Part shown: in pieces, positions 21,650 through 33,457 of the stretch
How the letters are laid out: each line of letters begins with the position of its first letter
Numbering within the stretch: the stretch's first letter is position 1
Assembly: GCA_034231615.1 (NCBI GenBank)
Contig: CM067298.1
Span: 540,020-604,019, forward strand
Origin: Meghimatium bilineatum
Lineage: Eukaryota > Mollusca > Gastropoda > Stylommatophora > Philomycidae
Length of the DNA stretch: 64,000 nucleotides
Direction: 5' to 3'
Notes under the pieces: generated by a model
The model's input: the letters and a program-made list of their open reading frames with translations, nothing else
Databases searched by the model: none
Told to the model about the DNA's origin: nothing
Made by a program: the position numbers and the translations under genes

Positions 21650-24600
21650 TTCATTTTCCTTTTGCGTTGAAGTTAGCGCATAGGGCAGAGGTCAGATCTC
21701 TCCAATTCTGTCTGTTTAAAGCTATTCTGTGCAGCTCTTGAATAGTATGAATATTGGTTGTTTTACTTTCTCTAATTATGTTTCTTCTGAGTGTTTCTTT
21801 TGGTCTACCCCTTGCTCTTTTGCCTGTAGGTATACATTCAAGAGATTGGTGGTGTATTCTGTTGGTGCCTGCATGTAGGACATGTCCGATGTAGGACCAA
21901 CGGCGTTTTCTCATAACATCTGTGATGAAATTTTGATGTGTCTCTTCTCTCATTTTATCATTCGATTTGAATTCACTCCAATGGGTGTTAGTTATCCTAC
22001 GAAGACATTTGTTCTCGAAACTCAGTAATTTCTTTTCTGAAGATAAAGAGCTTTTTCACCTCTCACATCCATATGATAGCACCGGAATAATGCAGGAATT
22101 AAATAAGCACATTTTCGTGCGTATGCTGATTGACTTTGACTTCCAGATATTAGACTGTTAAATGCACTTGATGCTAGGGCAATGCGAGTTGTAATTTCTG
22201 GCATGACATCACCGTCGAGTGTTAATTTGCTTCCTAGATAAGAGAATTTCTGTACTTTTTCAAGTTGTTGTCCATTTAAAGTAATTTCGTTAGGTGAATT
22301 GGTGAAGTCCATAATTTTTGTTTTTGCTGAATTGATTTGGAGACCTATTTGTCCTGCAATGAGTTTTAATCTATCAGTTTTTGTTTGTGCATCTTGATGG
22401 TTTTCACTCAATGGTGCAAGATCATCTGCAAAATCCAGGTCTTCTAATGTTGTTTTATTTATCCTCCTAAATTTGCGTTGGATGTGCTTTTTTCTCATAG
22501 CCCATTCAATTGCGATATTGAATAGTAATGGTGACATAGGGCAGCCTTGTTTAACACCAGTAATCACAGGGAACCATTCTGAATTGCCTTTTTCTGTTCT
22601 AACACAGCATTTTGAGTTGGTATAGAATGATTTTATCACATTTATATATTTATTTTGGAATCCATATATTTTTTTAATTTCCCAAAGCGATGGTCGATGG
22701 ATGCTGTCGAAGACTTTTTGAAAATCAACGAAGTTTATTATGAGATTAGATCTAAATTCTAGACATTTCTTCTATTATTGTTCTGTGAATATATGGTCAA
22801 GGCAGGAACGACCTGGTCTAAAGCCTGACTGCTCTTCTCTAAGTCTTTTGTCTAAGGATGACTTTAATCTTGCAAGCATCATATTACAAAGAATTTTGCC
22901 AGGTACAGATAGCAGTGTGATTCTCCTCCAGTTATCACAATTTGTTAGGTCTCCTTTTTTTTGGTAATTTGATAATGATGCCATTTTTCCATTGTTGGGG
23001 TGGGCAATCGTTTTTCCAAATCATATTGAAAATATTCAGTAAAAATGACAAGGTATTATCATTTGTTGCTTTTAACATTTCACTTGTGATGTCATCTTGA
23101 CCTGCTGCTTTATTGTTTTTTAATTTCTTAATGGTTTGTTTTACCTCTTCAAGGGTGAAAATTTCTATCGAAGCTTCTAGTGGTGGCATTGTCTCCTCTT
23201 TCTCTAGATTTGGAGTAGATTGGGGTGGTGGTCTGTTAAAAAGATCTTGGAAATGTTTGGCCCATCTTTGCTTTTGTTGTTCAGTTGTTGTTAGAACTTT
23301 GCCATTTTTGTCTTTAATAGATGCGTTTGGGATAAGTGGCTGATTGCACAGTTGTTTGGTTATGTGGTGTAGTATCTTGCTGTTGTTGTGTTGTGAGGCT
23401 GATTCAGCTTCCAATGAAAAATTGTTTATATAATTCTGCCTGTCCTTTCTAGCGCTTGCTTTAACTTCTTTGTCTAAAAGTGCGTATGTGAGTCTGTTTT
23501 GTTCCTCGTCTTGAGTGGTTTTTAAAGCAAGTATTTTTTGCTTCATCTCTTTACGGTTTTGGATTTTTGATCAAGTTTTCTCGCTTATCCATTTCTTCTT
23601 ATTGTTTTGTACGAGACCGGCTGTATCCAAAGCCGCATTTATTGCAGTATTTCTAAAATTCTCCCATTTCGTTTCTATGGATGTTATGGAATTTACTAAT
23701 TCAGATGGCTTATCTAAGGCGGTGTATTGATTGTTGATTTTAGTGTTGTATTCTTCTTGTAAATTACTTTCTAGTAGAAGTTTTGTATCGATGTTTCTGT
23801 GGTAGATGGTCTTTTGATGTTTTTAAAGTTTGATTTTTAGCTTAGCTATGCAGAGATTGTGATCACTTCCAATATCTGCTCCTCTAAAAGCTCTTACGTC
23901 TTGTACAGCTGAACTAAATTTTTTGTTAATACAAAAATGGTCTATCTGGTTTTTGGTTATTTTATCAGGTGAGTTCATAGTGATCTTGTGAATATTTTTG
24001 TGCGGGAAGAAGGTATTAGAAATTTCAAAATTTCCTATTTCGCAAAACTCAATCAATCTTTCTCCATTTTGGTTTAGTTCACCCATGCCATATTTTCCAA
24101 CATGTTTTTCTGCTCCTCTGTTATCATCACCAATTTTGGCGTTAATGTCACCCATCACATGATGATGATATCGTGTTTGGGTACTAAATTTAAAACATCA
24201 ACTAGAGTGTTGTAGAATATGTCCTTCGACAAGTCAGAAGCATCATTTGTTGGTGCATAACATTGGATTATTGATAATTTGAAGAATCTTGTTTGAAAAC
24301 GTGCGGTAATAATCCTTTCATTGACTGCCTCCCAGCTTAATAACGCTTTTTCAGCCTGAGATGTCATTATTATTGCCACTCCTTCCATGTGGAGATCAGG
24401 TCTGCCTGAGTAAATAATGTGTTTGTTGTCATTTTGAAGGTATAGTTTCCCGGACCCAGTCCAGCGACACTCACTAATTCCCAAAATATGTATGCCATAG
24501 TTTGACATTTCCCTACACACCTGTGCTTGTTTACCTATTTGATACAACGATCGTACATTCCAGTAACCTATTTTAAATGGATATTTTGCATTATCAGTTT

Positions 24601-25166
24601 TGGTTGGTTTTGACTTGGTGTTGTAGACGTGTTGTTTAACATTATAAGGGATTTCTTCAGAAGTAAGTTTGGTTATAATATGTTGTTGTTAACTAGATCT
24701 GACAGTACGACAATCACACGATGATGATAAAGAGAAATCACATGTGCTATCGTGAATATCTGATGTTGTAATACACAGTGTCACACAATAATTCATTTGA
24801 ATGAAAAAGAATTAGTATCTAGGTGTTACTGCACGACATTCTCACGATGATGATGAAGAGAATCACATATGCTTCCTAAATATCCGATGGTGTCCCAAAA
24901 TAATCCGTTTGAATGAACAAGACTTGTAACTAGATCTGACTGTACGACAATCACACGATGATGATGACGAAGAGAAATCACACGTGCTATCTTAAATATC
25001 CGTTGTTGTAACACACTTTGACACAAAATAATTCGTTTGAATGAAAAAAGAATTGGAATGAACTGACTTCTGTTACACAAATCGGTCTGGACTTTACGAT
25101 GTTAGTTGATTAATCCAACGATCGACGGAATGACCCAGGCTTGATTAGAGAAACACCCTCCATCAA
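21650..25166 (-). mobile_element. nearly full-length RTE-like LINE, family alpha
   Basis: About 3.5 kb. In 5'-3' order (minus): leader beginning ccgttgatggaggg; three degenerate 5'-UTR repeats; endonuclease from GYWNVRSLYQIGK with ECRWTGSGK, GDINAKIG and the catalytic IGSDHNL; linker; RT with LKNNKAAGQDDITSEMLK, a REEQSGFRPGRSC block, SEWFPVITGVKQGCPMSPLL, DLDFADDLA and FSYLGSKLTLDGD; C-terminal YIGHVLHAGTNRIHHQ and RARGRPKETLRR. Breaks include a frameshift at about 24157, others between 23823 and 23546, near 22945, and in the connection region (about 22110). The active-site DD and SDH are retained. Both ends lie in TA-rich DNA. Confidence 0.9.
24690..25056 (-). promoter_or_regulatory. 5'-UTR repeats of LINE family alpha
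   Basis: Three tandem degenerate units of about 110-130 bp share tgcacgacattctcacgatg-like, gaagagaaatcacatgtgct-like and cgtttgaatgaa blocks. Repeated 5' leaders often hold the internal promoter in LINEs; that role here is inference. Confidence 0.5.
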
Positions 25167-25280
25167 CGGAATATATATATATATATCTTGTGTGTGTGTG
25201 TGTGTGCGCGTGTGTGTGCACGTGCGTGTGAGTGTGCATGTGCATGTGTGTGTGTAGATGTGTGCATGTATGTATATGTA
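25167..25280. repeat. (TA)n and (TG)n microsatellite
   Basis: Simple repeat at the 5' end of LINE alpha. Confidence 0.9.
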
Positions 25281-25324
25281 TGTATGAATAATAATGAACG
25301 ATATGGGTTTCCCATAACACATTA

Positions 25325-26030
25325 CACGACTAATAGCAGACCTGTATAAAGATCAAGAAGCAGCGGAAAAGTTGAAGGTGCAAGATCGGAGTGGTTCAAT
25401 GTACAGAATGGAGTAAGACAAGGCTGTACCTTGTCTCCATACTTGTTCAACAACTATGCAGAAAATATAATGAGAAATGTGAGACAAGAATCAATTAAGC
25501 CTGATTTCAGACCTATAAATATAGGAGGACTCAGATACCAGCAATTAGATATGCAGACGACACAGTGCTATTAACAACAAACGAACACGGCCTAATGAAC
25601 ATAACTAAGTCAACCCAAAAGTTCAGCGAACAGAAAAACTTGTTCTTAAATATGAAAAGGATAAAAATAATGGCAACTGACAAAACTAAATCAAGACCCA
25701 AAATTAATATTGAGAACAGCAATTTAGAAGAAGTGATGCATTTTGATTATTTAGGAACTAATATAAACAATGCGGGGGACTGCACAGATAAGATCAAGAG
25801 AAGAACGGCAATGGCGCTGGCAAAATTAAAACAGCTCAAGAAACTATGGCAAGGTACTAACATAAGAACTAAATTGTGTTTACTATGAAAATGTGTATTT
25901 CCTTTGGCGACATATGGATGTGAAGCATGACACTAAATAAAACAGTAGCCAAGAGAATAACATCATTTGAATTAAAGTGTTATAGAAGAGTTCTGAGAAA
26001 ATGATGGACAGCAAGAAAAATAAACCAGGA
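25325..26030 (+). mobile_element. RTE-like LINE fragment, RT palm to connection
   Basis: Reads LIADLYKDQEAAE, EWFNVQNGVRQGCTLSPYLF, then a broken YADDTVLL active-site region, a FDYLGTNINNAGDCTDKIKR block and KLCLL followed by a stop. The element breaks off near WTARK and a second fragment starts. Confidence 0.85.
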
Positions 26031-26039
26031 TTAACCAGA

Positions 26040-26452
26040 TGTGAAACAGAAGTTAAAAGGAGAATAGGAATGTCTAAAAGTACCTTCAATGACATGAGGA
26101 AAATATTAATATCTAAACAAATTACAAAAAAGTAAAAATGATAATTATAAAATGCTACATCTATTATATATTAATGTATGGACAATTAGAAGACACAATT
26201 TATGCCTTTGAGATGTGGGTGTATAGAAGAATAGGGAGAACATCATGGAAAGAGAAGAAAACAAATAAAGAGATACTAAAAACACTTAATATAAGAAAGA
26301 ATTACTAAGAGAAATAATGATCAGGCAAATAAAATATTTTGGACACATTAAAAGACATGACACCTTATTGAAGACCTTACTTTAAGAGACAGGGGATGTT
26401 GGAGATACGTTGCAGCCACCCTTTGTTGCGGAAACGACACTTAATGATGATG
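26040..26452 (+). mobile_element. second RTE-like fragment joined to the first
   Basis: Restarts upstream in the protein (TEVKRRIGMSKSTFNDMRK), then YYILMYG, a FEMWVYRRIGRTSWK-like stretch, KYFGHIKRH and a ttaatgatgatgatg tail. It belongs to the family of the 9995-10600 fragment. The domain order is therefore duplicated across the junction. Confidence 0.75.
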
Positions 26453-26477
26453 ATGCTTTCATATCAGTATATTCTTA

Positions 26478-26850
<373 letters not shown>

Positions 26851-26853
<3 letters not shown>

Positions 26854-26950
26854 TGATGTGTATATATTTTCATGTAAATCCATTCCACATTCTATCAAAT
26901 GCTATTCTTCCTTGCATATTTGTATGTTCTCTGTATCTATTTGTAGTCTC

Positions 26951-26983
<33 letters not shown>

Positions 26984-27417
26984 TGTACTAATGTCTTTCT
27001 CTATTCTTTCCCTTTTATTTCCCGCGCCCTACCCGCCCCCTCCACCCATTCTTGGCATCATGAATTGGTGTCCCCTTTCTTGATTTTTCATCTTATACTT
27101 TTCATTTCAATCTCATTGTTTTTCCCACACCCATTTCTGTCTGTCAATATTGAATGCACCTAATCTGCACCTAAAAGCCATGACCAAATTGCCACTTCGG
27201 CAACGGTTTTTGTAGGAAAACCATTTTCCAAGTTTTGGCATTGTTGTATTTTTATAGTTGTGTTGTCTTAATTGGTTTTGTTTCTTGACAAAGGTTTCAA
27301 TAGGACCAACACGTTGAAAATTGTCTTTGTTCTTTGTTTTATTGTTATTTCTGATTTATTTATATTGATAGTTAGGCTATATTCAGTAACCTTTATAATT
27401 AACTTCGTATTTACCTC
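26851..27417 (+). repeat. interspersed repeat S, direct copy with poly-C tract
   Basis: Forward copy of 18926-19460. Contains about 31 C at 26952-26982, and gcttcttgac-like, tttcaataggaccaacacg and ttgaaaattgtc motifs. It ends at the first monomer of the 75-bp satellite. Confidence 0.8.
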
Positions 27418-29630
27418 CAAGTTGTTATAATGAGATTTCACTGTATATGGCGAATATTTCTGTTATTACATATAAATTTCATCAGTCGGGACCAAGTTGT
27501 TATAATGAGATTCCACTGCATACAATGAATATTTCTGTTATTACATACAAATTTCATCAGTCCAGACCAAGTTGCTATAATGAGATTTTACTGTATATAA
27601 TGAATATTTTTGTTATTACATACAAATTTCATCAGTCCAGACCAAGTTGCTATAATGAGATTTTACTGTATATAATGAATATTTTTGTTATTACATACAA
27701 ATTTCATCAGTCCAGACCAAGTTGCTATAATGAGATTTTACTGTATATAATGAATATTTCTGTTATTACATACAGATTTCATCAGTCCAGACCAAGTTGC
27801 TATAATGAGATTTTACTGTATATAATGAATATTTCTGTTATTACATATAAATTTCATCAGTTGGGACAAAGTTGCTATAATGAGATTTCACTGTATATAA
27901 TGAATATTTCTGTTATTACATACAAATTTCATCAGTGCAGACCAAGTTGCTATAATGAGATTTCAATGTATATAATGAATATTTCTGTTATTACATACAA
28001 ATTTCATCAGTGCAGACCAAGTTGTTATAATGAGATTTCACTGTATATAATGAATATTTATGTTATTACATACAAATTTCATCAGTGCAGACCAAGTTGC
28101 TATAATGAGATTTCAATGTATATAATGAATATTTCTGTTATTACATACAAATTTCATCAGTGCAGACCAAGTTGTTATAATGAGATTTCACTGTATATAA
28201 TGAATATTTATGTTATTACATACAAATTTCATCAGTCCAGACCAAGTTGCTATAATGAGATTTTACTGTATATAATGAATATTTCTGTTATTACATATAA
28301 ATTTCATCAGTTGGGACAAAGTTGCTATAATGAGATTTCACTGTATATAATGAATATTTCTGTTATTACATACAAATTTCATCAGTGCAGACCAAGTTGC
28401 TATAATGAGATTTCAATGTATATAATGAATATTTCTGTTATTACATACAAATTTCATCAGTGCAGACCAAGTTGCTATAATGAGATTTTACTGTATATAA
28501 TGAATATTTTTGTTATTACATACAAATTTCATCAGTCCAGACCAAGTTGCTATAATGAGATTTTACTGTATATAATGAATATTTCTGTTATTACATACAG
28601 ATTTCATCAGTCCAGACCAAGTTGCTATAATGAGATTTTACTGTATATAATGAATATTTCTGTTATTACATATAAATTTCATCAGTTGGGACAAAGTTGC
28701 TATAATGAGATTTCACTGTATATAATGAATATTTCTGTTATTACATACAAATTTCATCAGTGCAGACCAAGTTGCTATAATGAGATTTCAATGTATATAA
28801 TGAATATTTCTGTTATTACATACAAATTTCATCAGTGCAGACCAAGTTGTTATAATGAGATTTCACTGTATATAATGAATATTTATGTTATTACATACAA
28901 ATTTCATCAGTCCAGACCAAGTTGCTATAATGAGATTTTACTGTATATAATGAATATTTCTGTTATTACATATAAATTTCATCAGTCAGGACAAAGTTGC
29001 TATAATGAGATTTCACTGTATATAATGAATATTTCTGTTATTACATACAAATTTCATCAGTCCAGACCAAGTTGTTATAATGAGATTTCACTGTATATAA
29101 CAAATTTCATCAGTCCAGACCAAGTTGTTATAATGAGATTTCACTGTATATAACGAATATTTCTGTTATTACATACAAATTTCATCAGTCCAGACCAAGT
29201 TGTTATAATGAGATTTCACTGTATATAACAAATTTCATCAGTCCAGACCAAGTTGTTATAATGAGATTTCACTGTATATAACAAATTTCATCAGTCCAGA
29301 CCAAGTTGTTATAATGAGATTTCACTGTATATAACAAATTTCATCAGTCCAGACCAAGTTGTTATAATGAGATGTCACTGTATATAACAAATTTCATCAG
29401 TCCAGACCAAGTTGTTATAATGAGATTTCACTGTATATAACAAATTTCATCAGTCCAGACCAAGTTGTTATAATGAGATGTCACTGTATATAACAAATTT
29501 CATCAGTCCAGACCAAGTTGTTATAATGAGATTTCACTGTATATAACAAATTTCATCAGTCCAGACCAAGTTGCTATAATGAGATTTCACTGTATATAAC
29601 GAATATTTCTGTTATTACATACAAATTTCT
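27418..29630 (+). repeat. 75-bp satellite with higher-order structure and a 53-bp derivative
   Basis: About 22 monomers of 75 bp (atttcatcagtccagaccaa, gttgttataatgagatttca, ctgtatataatgaatatttc) to about 29095, then mostly 53-bp monomers that lack 22 bp around the gaatatttctgttattac segment. Marker variants such as tacagatttc recur 825 bp apart (27771 and 28596), which is 11 monomers. The 568-codon frame across it is a consequence of the period. Confidence 0.95.
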
Positions 29631-29663
29631 CTGATCATGCAGATCCACAAAGAACACTGAATA

Positions 29664-29998
29664 GGGTAATGCTGATGAGGGTAATGCTGATGAGGGTAAT
29701 GCTGATGAGGGTAATGCTGATGAGGGTAATGCTGATGAGGGTAATGCTGATGAGGGTAATGCTGATGAGGGTAATGCTGATGAGGGTAATGCTGATGAGG
29801 GTAATGCTGATGAGGGTAATGCTGATGAGGGTAATGCTGATGAGGGTAATGCTGATGAGGGTAATGCTGATGAGGGTAATGCTGATGAGGGTAATGCTGA
29901 TGAGGGTAATGCTGATGAGGGTAATGCTGATGAGGGTAATGCTGATGAGGGTAATGCTGATGAGGGTAATGCTGATGAGGGTAATGCTGATGAGGGTA
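29664..29998. repeat. 15-bp minisatellite, about 22 perfect copies
   Basis: Unit ggtaatgctgatgag, almost without variation, suggesting very recent expansion. Confidence 0.95.
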
Positions 29999-30017
29999 GC
30001 TAATTTGTGGACCAGTT

Positions 30018-30112
30018 CATTTCCCCCCACACTTGCATTTCATTTCCCCCCACACTTGCATTTCATTTCCCCCCACACTTGCATTTCATTTCCCTCCACA
30101 CTTGCATTTCCG
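30018..30112. repeat. 23-bp tandem repeat, about 4 copies
   Basis: Unit ttccccccacacttgcattt plus cat. Confidence 0.9.
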
Positions 30113-30469
30113 GAGACAAAGATAAGAGAGATTTTTTACAGTGAGGTCCACATGTTTTCTTTCTCCATTGACTCTAGCCATCACCTATGCTCATCACTTG
30201 TTTAGTAGTTACACCTATGCACATTTCACCCCACACTTGTATTTCATTTCAAGAGATGTGTAAATAATTTAAAGTGCTATTAGGTGATATTAGTTACAGA
30301 TGTCACCTGTTACTGATGACCAGCAGTGGCTAGAGAAATATATTTATCTAAATCATGCTGCAATCTAAAATAAATTATACCAAACCGTGGAATAATTACA
30401 TCCTGAAAAAGTTAATAAGTGGTCAACAAGGCTTAATAAATATCATAAAAGGGATATTGTATCCTAATA

Positions 30470-30692
30470 AATAGTTCTGCCACAAGGGTTAATAAGTAGT
30501 TCTGCCGCAAGTTTAATATGTAGTTCAGCCACAAGGTTAATATGTAGTTCTCCACAAGGGTTAATATGTAGTTCTGTCACAAGGGTTAATATGTAGTTCT
30601 CCACAAGGGTTAATATGTAGTTCAGCCACAAGGGTTAATAGGTAGTTCTGTCACAAGGTTAATGTAGTTCTGTCACAAGGGTTAATAAGTGG
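30470..30692. repeat. tandem repeat of about 25-28 bp, 8 copies
   Basis: Unit gggttaatatgtagttctgc plus cacaa; copies vary in length by one to three bases. Confidence 0.85.
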
Positions 30693-30699
30693 TCATAAA

Positions 30700-30905
30700 A
30701 ATTGGTAGCATATTCTATTCAGGGCATAGCTATCAACCCAGCATTTTTTGGATGTAGTGATTTTCTAGGCAATATAAATACATTCAGTAGTTTGCCACAG
30801 CTTTCTGAATGGTGCAGATGCACAATTATCTGTGGCAGGGATCGAATTCTGTACCTTGGCCATCACAGACAGGCTCTGTACCACTCCACCACAGAGCTGG
30901 ACAAG
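30700..30905 (-). mobile_element. tRNA-derived SINE-like element
   Basis: On the minus strand a tRNA-like head shows an A-box-like tggtggagtggta (30879-30891) and a B-box-like aattcgatccc (30838-30848), followed by about 130 bp of non-tRNA body. These are the RNA polymerase III promoter boxes expected in a tRNA-derived SINE. No intact tRNA cloverleaf was confirmed. Confidence 0.6.
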
Positions 30906-31012
30906 TGGTTATACAAGAGTCAATAAGTAGTCCAACAAACCCTATTTTGGTTTTTACATTAGGAGCAGCCGTCATAGTGAAATATTAAAAATTAACATTA
31001 ATGTTGACCTAC

Positions 31013-31092
31013 TTTTGTCAGAGACAAGGACTTTTGTCTTATTATCTGCAGACAATTTTGACTTTTCCAGAACAGCACCATACAAGAAATCT
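31013..31092 (-). CDS. host-gene exon, CFAP46-like (tentative)
   Basis: 80-bp exon: acceptor tgattgtgtttcag, donor ACAAAA/gtaggt. It completes the split lysine codon of the 36227-36324 exon (phase 2 in, phase 1 out) and reads DFLYGAVLEKSKLSADNK then TKVLVSDK. The combination HSPDK + DFLYGAVLEK resembles a conserved block near the C-terminus of CFAP46 as I remember it. The phase match to exons on both sides is direct evidence. Confidence 0.82.
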
Positions 31093-31162
31093 CTGAAACA
31101 CAATCAGAAAATATAATGGATACATGAGAAAATTGTGTTACAATTCTGAAATTACCATAGTA

Positions 31163-32390
31163 TAGAATAGTTGGGGACACACTTTTCACATCTTAGTGTA
31201 TTCTGATAACTAGATTTAAGTATGAGAGATTAAACTGCCATCAGTGTACAGCTTATCCATTCATCTTACATTAATGAGAATTATTGAAAACTTAGTTACA
31301 TGTAGACAGTAGAATGAGGGTTATAGAAAACTTAGTTACATGTAGACAGTAGAATGAGGGTTATTTAAAACTTAGTTACATGTAGACAGTAGAATGAGGG
31401 TTATTGAAAACTTAGTTACATGTAGACAGTAGAATGAGGGTTATTGAAAACTTAGTTACATGTAGACAGTAGAATGAGGGTTATAGAAAACTTAGTTACA
31501 TGTAGACAGTAGAATGAGAATTATTGAAAACTTAGTTACATGTAGACAGTAGAATGAGGGTTATAGAAAACTTAGTTACATGTAGACAGTAGAATGAGGG
31601 TTATTGAAAACTTAGTTACATGTAGACAGTAGAATGAGGGTTATTCAAAACTTAGTTACATGTAGACAGTAGAATGAGGGTTATTGAAAACTTAGTTACA
31701 TGTAGACAGTAGAATGAGGGTTATTGAAAACTTAGTTACATGTAGACAGTAGAATGAGGGTTATAGAAAACTTAGTTACATGTAGACAGTAGAATGAGGG
31801 TTATTGAAAACTTAGTTACATGTAGACAGTAGAATGAGGGTTATAGAAAACTTAGTTACATGTAGACAGTAGAATGAGGGTTATTGAAAACTTAGTTACA
31901 TGTAGACAGTAGAATGAGGGTTATTGAAAACTTAGTTACATGTAGACAGTAGAATGAGGATTTTTGTTGGTCACAGTGGCGCAGGCAAAAATGTGATAGA
32001 AACACTTATATAATTGAGGGAGATTGCCACTGCGACAGAACTAGCACACTGGCAGTGTGCAAATGTGCGCCAAGAATGCATTGAATAAAAAGATAGACCT
32101 ATTTTCATTACTTTAATTTGAAGACAACAAAGTTCAGAATAAAAACGGTTTATAAGTTCTATTTTAAATGCTAACAATGTCTTTGTAAGGTTGGATGATC
32201 ATTATAACCATATCTATCAGTCTATCCCAGCTTTAGATCAGCATCTGCAACTGCCTTATGAAATCAGCATTTTTTTTCATAGGCCTACAATTGTGAATGC
32301 AACATTTTGTCGCAATAAATATGTGACACTTTATGCAGAATCACATTGTTACAAATTGTCATAAATTCTGATCTAATATTAGGGCATAAA
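31163..32390. mobile_element. second pogo-class MITE relative, expanded internally
   Basis: The left part (gtgtattctgataactagat, then cagcttatccattcatctta) and right part (gttggatgatcattataacc, then cactttatgcagaatcacat) align in order with the 16143-17027 element and with the left end of the 56239 transposon. Between them the segment ttagttacatgtagacagta is amplified into an array. The right end is cut by the next LINE fragment. Confidence 0.6.
31270..31962. repeat. 40-bp minisatellite, about 17 copies, born inside a MITE
   Basis: Unit ttattgaaaacttagttaca then tgtagacagtagaatgaggg. A single diverged copy of this segment is present in the related element at 16270-16310 (tgtgtagacagtagaatgag), so the array grew from element sequence. 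Confidence 0.9.
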
Positions 32391-32394
32391 CATA

Positions 32395-33345
32395 AATAGC
32401 ACAGGAGATTGCCCTGTAGAAATCAAGAGAAGTATTGCAATGGCGACATTGAAACTTGCCTAAATGAAAAATCTTTGGCGAGGTACCAGCAGCATAGCCA
32501 TACTATGTTTAATCAGAACATACATATTTCCAGTGGCACATTTCCAGTTGTGAGGCATGGACATTAAATAAAATAATAGCAAAGAGAATCTTGCTTCTTT
32601 CAAAATAAGATGATGCAGAAGAATTTTACGTAGACCATGGACAGCTAAAATATCAATTCAAGAAGTGTTCAGATCAATAAACATCGAAGATAGATAGCTC
32701 CTAACAACATCTTAACAAGAAAACTGTGCTTTTTGGTAATATAAAGTGATGTAATTGCATGGAAAGATTAATAGCCGAAGGCAGAGTTAACAGCAGCAGG
32801 GGAAGAGGGACCCAAAAAAACAATTGTTCAGTGATATATCAGATTGTTTAAATATATCTCTAGCTGCAGCAAGTCAACTCTCCCAAAATGTTTAAATATA
32901 TCTCTAGCTGCAGCACGTCAACTCTCCCAAAATGTTTAAATATATCTCTAGCTGCAGCAAGTCAACTCTCCCAAAATGTTTAAATATATCTCTAGCTGCA
33001 GCACGTCAACTCTCCCAAAATGTTTAAATATATCTCTAGCTGCAGCACGTCAACTCTCCCAAAATGTTTAAATATATCTCTAGCTGCAGCAAGTCAACTC
33101 TCCCAAAATGTTTAAATATATCTCTAGCTGCAGCACGTCAACTCTCCCAAAATGTTTAAATATATCTCTAGCTGCAGCACGTCAACTCTCCCAAAATGTT
33201 TAAATATATCTCTAGCTGCAGCAAGTCAACTCTCCCAAAATGTTTAAATATATCTCTAGCTGCAGCACGTCAACTCTCCCAAAATGCATGTTCAGAGAAT
33301 CCATAAGGAAGAACATGTTCTGGAAAGCATGTCACATGATGATAC
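32395..33345 (+). mobile_element. RTE-like LINE 3' fragment interrupted by an internal array
   Basis: Degenerate connection region: a ggagattgccctgtagaaat start, IFPVAHF-like motif, a LRRPWTAK-like stretch, a FFGN-like motif, then DCLNISLAAASQLSQN, and a short tail (RIHKEEH, cacatgatgat). Parallel to the element at 60955-61430. The DCLN segment is amplified tenfold at 32845-33284. Confidence 0.75.
32845..33284. repeat. 44-bp minisatellite, 10 copies, born inside LINE coding sequence
   Basis: Unit tgtttaaatatatctctagc then tgcagcacgtcaactctccc and aaaa. Copies alternate gcaag and gcacg in the order aag, acg, aag, acg, acg, aag, acg, acg, aag, acg, pointing to a three-unit higher-order block. 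Confidence 0.9.
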
Positions 33346-33375
33346 TACGAGTTAAATGTGCATGTCAATATTTGC

Positions 33376-33457
33376 AAATGCATATGTGTATGTCCTGTAT
33401 ATGCTCTGTTATATGTATTTGTCGGAATAATGTTATTTATGCATACTTATTTGTCGC
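33376..33457 (+). repeat. two diverged monomers of the 38-bp satellite
   Basis: tatgtgtatgtcctgtatat and gttatttatgcatactta occur here, on the far side of the LINE from the main array. Confidence 0.75.

Noticed and set aside
27447-29153. 568-codon plus-strand ORF
   Set aside because: It is the 75-bp satellite read through; 75 is a multiple of three, so the frame stays open without any selection.
27418-29630. hammerhead ribozyme in the 75-bp satellite (minus strand has ctgatgaaat)
   Set aside because: The ctgatga core is present, but I find no convincing stem II, GAAA placement and cleavage triplet in order.
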